Below, in pieces: positions 60,150-64,000 of a DNA stretch of 64,000 bases. Position 1 is the stretch's first letter. The number at the start of each line of letters is the position of its first letter. The notes beneath the pieces were generated by a model. It saw nothing but the letters and a program-made list of their open reading frames with translations, was not told where the DNA came from and did not search any database. The position numbers and the translations under genes are program-made. The stretch spans positions 186,001-250,000 of the forward strand of contig OW569348.1 of NCBI GenBank assembly GCA_937625935.1, given 5' to 3'. The DNA comes from Tetramitus jugosus. Its lineage: Eukaryota; Heterolobosea; Eutetramitea; Acrasida; Vahlkampfiidae.

Positions 60150-60782
60150 TTATACTACTGCATCGTCCTTCTTCTTCAATCGAATCGGTATAATCTTATC
60201 ATTCTCCATCAAATCCTTTACCAATTGACCCACACCATCACGCACCTGAGAATCAAAAATGTCCTTGGTATCGGGCATATCCTCCTCAAAATTCGTCGAA
60301 ATTATAATCTGCTTCAACGGATTCTGATGCAACAATCGAATGCTCACAACAGCCTCATCAAAATCCATTTCCGATTTCCTAGTGACCCGTATCCGCACAT
60401 GTCCATCGACAACTAAGCCATGTGCATGAACTTTGACTGGCATCACCATGGGTGACTGAATTGAAACATCACTCAAAAAACTGGAGGACACTGTCGCTTG
60501 CGATGCAATTTTGTTGATTTGAGCCATGGTTTCAATCTTTGCATAACCGTCTCCTTCGTACCGAAATTTAATCTCCACTTCCTGAACAGTCAAACTCAGT
60601 TCATTGACACTGAATAGTTCAATCTGAGGGGCTGAAGTACCAAATGAGAAATCAGTCATGCGAACAGTGCCAACGAGTTGATCATTGGGTGGCAAGTCAG
60701 ACAAGAGAGAGTTGAGTGTAGTGAGCAGTTGTTGTGTGAGTTCTGTTTGATCCCATTTGGACCAATTGAAGTGCAGTGACAT
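60150..60782 (-). CDS. MDM12: Mdm12, ERMES subunit (SMP domain)
   Basis: 210 aa from the ATG at 60782. MSLHFNWSKWDQTELTQQLL and the MTDFSFGTSAPQIELFSV block match the start of Mdm12, the soluble SMP-domain subunit of the ER-mitochondria encounter structure that transfers phospholipids. The rest is a beta-rich domain ending in a basic KLKKKDD-type tail. An in-frame ATG further upstream (60923) adds a Gln-rich stretch that looks like leader. ERMES is known from fungi, amoebozoans and Naegleria-type protists but not animals. Confidence 0.82.
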   Translation of the reverse strand: MSLHFNWSKWDQTELTQQLLTTLNSLLSDLPPNDQLVGTVRMTDFSFGTSAPQIELFSVNELSLTVQEVEIKFRYEGDGYAKIETMAQINKIASQATVSSSFLSDVSIQSPMVMPVKVHAHGLVVDGHVRIRVTRKSEMDFDEAVVSIRLLHQNPLKQIIISTNFEEDMPDTKDIFDSQVRDGVGQLVKDLMENDKIIPIRLKKKDDAVV

Positions 60783-60975
60783 GGTCAGAAAATGAGTATG
60801 ATGACGCTCGTTTGTTGTTGTTTGTTTTTGGAGATCGGGCGCTTTTTGTTGTTGTGCCGGTGCAATGAATTGTTCTGCCTGGCATTTTGGTTTATTGTTG
60901 TGGATTGAATTTGAATTGTACATGTTATGAGGAGCTTATGAATCGTAGTATGTCTTACACCACAATATGTCTCAT

Positions 60976-61439
60976 TTACTTTTTGGGAGCAGGCAACCGA
61001 GAGACAGGTGCATCATCTGCACATTCACAGTCCAAGGAATAAAATAAATGAAAATGGTTAAATATCAAGAGAGAGCTTTATAGCTCTAACAAGCTAATAC
61101 AAATATTAACACACAACATGACATGACCAAGTCTACATACCCTTAATCAACACCCAAACGTGCTGATTTTCAGCAATGTGATCCTTAATGATCGCGTTTG
61201 GATCAAGCACATTTCCCTCATCGCTCTGAACACCCCTTGGCACACCCAACTCTAGTCCAAAGTTCGAATCGTAACGTGCGATACCCACGTGAGCTAACCA
61301 TTGAATTCTTTGTTTTCCTTCGCCGCAATGAACAATTACAGTCTTTTCTCTGACATGTACCTATGAGGAGTAGATGGTTAGTGTGATTAAAATCTCAGAA
61401 ATGAAGTGTGTGTGACTCATCACTTACGTTGACCTTCAT
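60976..61439 (-). CDS. Small spliced protein (90 aa), beta-grasp-like, unknown
   Basis: Three exons on the minus strand: 61428-61439 (MKVN), 61141-61360 and 60976-61016, with GT-AG introns of 67 nt (61361-61427) and 124 nt (61017-61140). The total is exactly 91 codons. The product starts with strand-like KVNVHVREKTVIVHCGEG, then IQWLAHVGIARYD, an acidic loop and a final strand HVWVLIKDDAPV. This is compatible with a ubiquitin-like/beta-grasp fold. I recognise no family. The clean splice phases and bias make it a real gene even though no ORF above 80 codons exists here. Confidence 0.7.
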
Positions 61440-61655
61440 GATTCGATTGAGATACTCAATAATTGAACTTCTCAGATTTTGCGTACTTGGTGTCTCTCGT
61501 TCGCCTTCTTTGTCGCAGTTTTACATTTTCTGCAATGTTCAAGCAACACTGTCAACTCCGGTTTTTTCTTGGCGGATAAAAAACTGCCCACGCAAAAAAA
61601 ATTCACGCATCACACAGCAGGAACACACTTTCACTAATTCTATAAACATCAAAAA

Positions 61656-62117
61656 ATGCAGAGCGCACGTGCTGGTATGAGAACATGGTGGTTAATTGAC
61701 GCCAAGAACCAAGTTGCTGGTCGTTTGGCCGCCAACATTACGCCACTTTTGATTGGAAAACATAAGCCAACATACAACCCATTAAAGTACGACACTGGTG
61801 ATCATGTCGTGATTATCAACGCAAAACACTTGACACTGACTGGTGACAAGTGGAAGAGAAAGGGTTACAGATGGCACACCGGATATGCTGGTGGTTTGAA
61901 GACATTTACTGCTGAGCAGAGACACGAAAAATTCCCGACATATATTATGCAACGAGCCATTGATAGAATGTTGCCAAAGAATAATTTGAGGAAGGTTAGA
62001 ATGGACAGATTGCATGTGTTCCCTGATGCTGAGCATCCATTTGAGACTCAACAACCAATATTATATGATCCATTAGGAAAGGACGCAATCTTTAGTGAAA
62101 TTATTGAGATTAAATAA
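61656..62117 (+). CDS. MRPL13: Mitochondrial ribosomal protein uL13m
   Basis: 153-aa bacterial-type L13. WWLIDAKNQVAGRLAANI, DHVVIINAKHLTLTGDKW, GYRWHTGYAGGLK and the MLPKNNLRK motif are the family signature. It is nuclear encoded and lacks an obvious presequence beyond the Arg-containing N-terminus MQSARAGMR, as is common for mL13, so import is inferred. Confidence 0.93.
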   Translation: MQSARAGMRTWWLIDAKNQVAGRLAANITPLLIGKHKPTYNPLKYDTGDHVVIINAKHLTLTGDKWKRKGYRWHTGYAGGLKTFTAEQRHEKFPTYIMQRAIDRMLPKNNLRKVRMDRLHVFPDAEHPFETQQPILYDPLGKDAIFSEIIEIK

Positions 62118-62510
62118 GAATTCGTGTGCTTTTTTTTCATCCGATACATATTCATGATGTGTTAATGTTCTCGGTATGAAAGGAACAATGAAAATGCAAG
62201 TTACTATTGCTGCACTGGATGCCAAATGAATCTTCTCCCAGGCACAACATTCTTGCGTGAACAATCGTGGTGAGCTCTTTGCAGGACAATTTTTTATAAG
62301 TTAATTTTTTTCTTTTGTACAATGTTCGTTTGCATCAACTTCTTTTGCATGTTCTTTCTTGTTGTCCAATGAACCATACCTTCTGTCTTAGTCTTTCACA
62401 TTCCAGGCAGAGATGTCAAGTTGCACGTAGCTCCTTGTCAAACTATAGGCAGTGGTAATGATCATGTCCAACCGCAGTAGTAGTAGTAGTAATGATTGTC
62501 TCCTGTTTAC
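62118..62510. other. Intergenic region with a short (AGT)n tract
   Basis: 393 bp between convergent genes; a TAG/AGT microsatellite of about five units lies near 62478-62493. No ORF or RNA recognised. Confidence 0.5.
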
Positions 62511-62999
62511 TCACTGCATATAAGTATCCACATATCTCGTCACACTATCCGCAAACAAATAACAATTAATCTTCTCGTGCAAATTGTACAGTGGATTGGA
62601 GATGACATATGGTACAAAGAACTTTGTGTAGATATCGGTCATTTGGTTGTCGAAATCTGGCGCATTCGTATCTGTTAGGAAAATGAACTTGAAACCAGTG
62701 GGCGACTCATAAAAATGAAGCTTATAGGTGCTCGTGTTGAATGATCGAAAGTTTTCATTCTCTTTGGGTGCAATACCTTGAACAAAGGCCTTGAGTGAGT
62801 AGACTAGACCGTACATGAGCTTCATATCACCCTCCAACCTGATCAATTCCTTCTTTGATCGTTGTTTTTCAAACATTTGAGCCGTTTGTGGTGAATTGGG
62901 AGTGTTGGTTCCACTTGAAGCGAGCCTACTGGCGTTAAAGTCCTTGTAGAAGATACATTCTCCTTGTTTGTTGTAAATGTAGCAATTGTACACAACCAT
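62511..62999 (-). CDS. TRAPPC1: TRAPP complex subunit 1 (Bet5)
   Basis: 162-aa longin-fold protein. VYNCYIYNKQGECIFYKDF, LMYGLVYSLKAFVQGIAPK, the TSTYKLHFYESPTGFKFIFLTD block and the late NPLYNLHEKINCYLF align with TRAPPC1/Bet5, a core subunit of the TRAPP tether and Rab1 exchange factor for ER-Golgi traffic. A Ser/Asn/Lys-rich loop of ~25 residues after the first strands is extra. Confidence 0.92.
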   Translation of the reverse strand: MVVYNCYIYNKQGECIFYKDFNASRLASSGTNTPNSPQTAQMFEKQRSKKELIRLEGDMKLMYGLVYSLKAFVQGIAPKENENFRSFNTSTYKLHFYESPTGFKFIFLTDTNAPDFDNQMTDIYTKFFVPYVISNPLYNLHEKINCYLFADSVTRYVDTYMQ

Positions 63000-63173
63000 G
63001 CTTCCTCAAATCAAAAAACTGTATGTGCTGTTCTTGTCTGCTTGTCTGTGATGTTGTTCTGCTTGGAGTTTACAATCGGCGAAAAGTGAACATCGGAAAA
63101 AATTGTTTGAAAAACGCAACAAAAAAAAGTCTAGAGACCAACATCTTTATTTTCGTAATCACCAACAAAGCAA

Positions 63174-63705
63174 ATGTCTGACATTGTTTCATCCGTGGCA
63201 CTCTCCAAGAGAAACCAACATTTCCAATCAGTGTTTGAGAACCCATCTATTTGGGACTGCACAGTTCACACAAGAAAGCAACACTGGTTTTATGTTGCAG
63301 GATGGACCGCTGCATCAGGATTCGGTGGATGGCTCTATGGTATGTAATTTCATCAAGATTGATCCTTTGCTTTATGCCTTCATGTCAGTACCAGCATTTG
63401 GCGCTCACTCTGCTTTTTTTTGCCGCAATCATTTTTCCTTTTTTACAAAAAACTGGCGAATTTTCTTCTTTGGAAACAACACAGGATGGCCAACAAGAAA
63501 GCTTAGCTCTAGATGCGCAGCTGGCATTAGTTTGCTATGTGGTATTGCTTTGTGCCAACAAGACACCTTCTTACGGTTGAAGGGATACAGAGAGAACAGC
63601 CTTGAATTGGCAAAGTTCGGTATTGAAAAGAAACAATTGGTGAAGATTACAAAGAAGAGACCACAAAATCTTGCTGCTCATAATGAAGAGCAAGAAGATG
63701 CCTAA
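63174..63705 (+). CDS. Small two-helix membrane protein, spliced, unknown
   Basis: Exons 63174-63339 and 63485-63705, GT-AG intron 63340-63484, give 128 aa. The splice joins FGGWLYG to WPTRKLSS in frame. Two hydrophobic helices are visible: HWFYVAGWTAASGFGGWLYG and CAAGISLLCGIALC, separated by a basic PTRK turn; a charged Lys/Glu tail follows. Size and layout resemble accessory subunits of mitochondrial complex I (e.g. NDUFC2/NUXM-like), but I cannot assign it firmly. Reading through the intron, as a single ORF would, gives an unlikely Phe-rich stretch. Confidence 0.65.
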
Positions 63706-63737
63706 ACAATTTTTTTTGGACATCCTGTTTTGTCGAA

Positions 63738-64000
63738 ATGGATCCTGTCAACAACAAACATACGTTTGTTATTGTTGATGCTGCTTTGTTCAATACCAAA
63801 AGACAAATATGGACTATGTTTCAGTCACATAATGAAGGAGGAGGTAACCTGTTGATTATTATTAAAGCTAAAGAAATTCTTGCTTTCTATTTTTGTGATC
63901 TTATGTGAAGAATCACCAATCAATCTCGCTCCTATCACAAAGCCCATCTCAAGAAGAATGCAGAGTATTGGTGAGTATCAGGAGAGATTGACTATGTAGA
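63738..64000 (+). CDS. Partial gene at window end, spliced, unknown
   Basis: Starts at the ATG 63738 (MDPVNNKHTFVIVDAALF). Exon 1 ends at 63843 before a GT-AG intron (63844-63910). Exon 2 is 63911-63970 (SPINLAPITKPISRRMQSI) and is followed by GTGAGT, a probable second donor. The frame is open across the junction, while the unspliced frame stops at TGA inside the intron. The 3' part lies outside the window. No family recognised. Confidence 0.55.

Overview
The window is a stretch of compact nuclear DNA from a unicellular eukaryote, most likely a Naegleria-type heterolobosean amoeboflagellate. The genus is an inference. It rests on intergenic gaps that are often under 200 bp, mostly intron-less genes with a few introns of roughly 60-150 bp, AT-rich leaders, many Q/N/S-rich and acidic low-complexity segments, and the gene mix: ERMES subunit Mdm12, bacterial-type mitochondrial uL13, flagellate-type TEX9, Zn2Cys6 factors and BUB1. 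No prokaryotic, plasmid or viral gene set is present.

Layout. 1-9.3 kb: an acidic partial protein, a small protein, mitochondrial EngB GTPase, VPS16, then a divergent pair KRTCAP2 / SLC35B3-like PAPS transporter. 9.7-16 kb: a Zn2Cys6 transcription factor whose zinc cluster is assembled by splicing, a single-domain rhodanese, a CCR4/nocturnin-type nuclease and a TBC1D7 homologue. 15.7-23 kb: a large STAND P-loop NTPase-TPR protein ending in a Ras-like CaaX box, the nucleoporin Aladin, a lone 5S rRNA gene, and TMEM43. 23-33.7 kb: a Q-rich protein, an Rpr2/C18orf21-like protein, an acidic RCC1 protein, a DFRP1-like protein fused to a dsRBD, SF3B1, and an eS30-like protein. 34.06-35.53 kb: a retrotransposed insertion (16-bp target-site duplications, poly(A) tail, two overlapping ORFs) lying 46 bp upstream of a tRNA-Lys(CUU) gene. 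35.6-49.5 kb: SEC16, TEX9-like, a WD40 protein, a RlaP-type nucleotidyltransferase, cytochrome-b5 reductase, a GGCT-like protein, a truncated tRNA-Leu, and SEC24. 49.5-64 kb: an RGS-START fusion, an SVOP-like transporter, a coiled-coil protein, DNA topoisomerase I, BUB1 (with a cluster of E2F-like sites in its promoter), MDM12, a small three-exon protein, mitochondrial uL13, TRAPPC1, a small two-helix membrane protein and a partial last gene.

The genes are typical housekeeping neighbours rather than an operon. Several nevertheless serve one theme, the early secretory/endosomal system: VPS16, SEC16, SEC24, TRAPPC1 and KRTCAP2. The items most worth following up are the tRNA-proximal retroelement, the CaaX-tailed NTPase-TPR protein, the DFRP1-dsRBD and RGS-START fusions, and the eS30-like protein with an unrelated tail. 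Several spliced genes and all the RNA genes were recovered by reading splice sites and folds directly. No database search was run.
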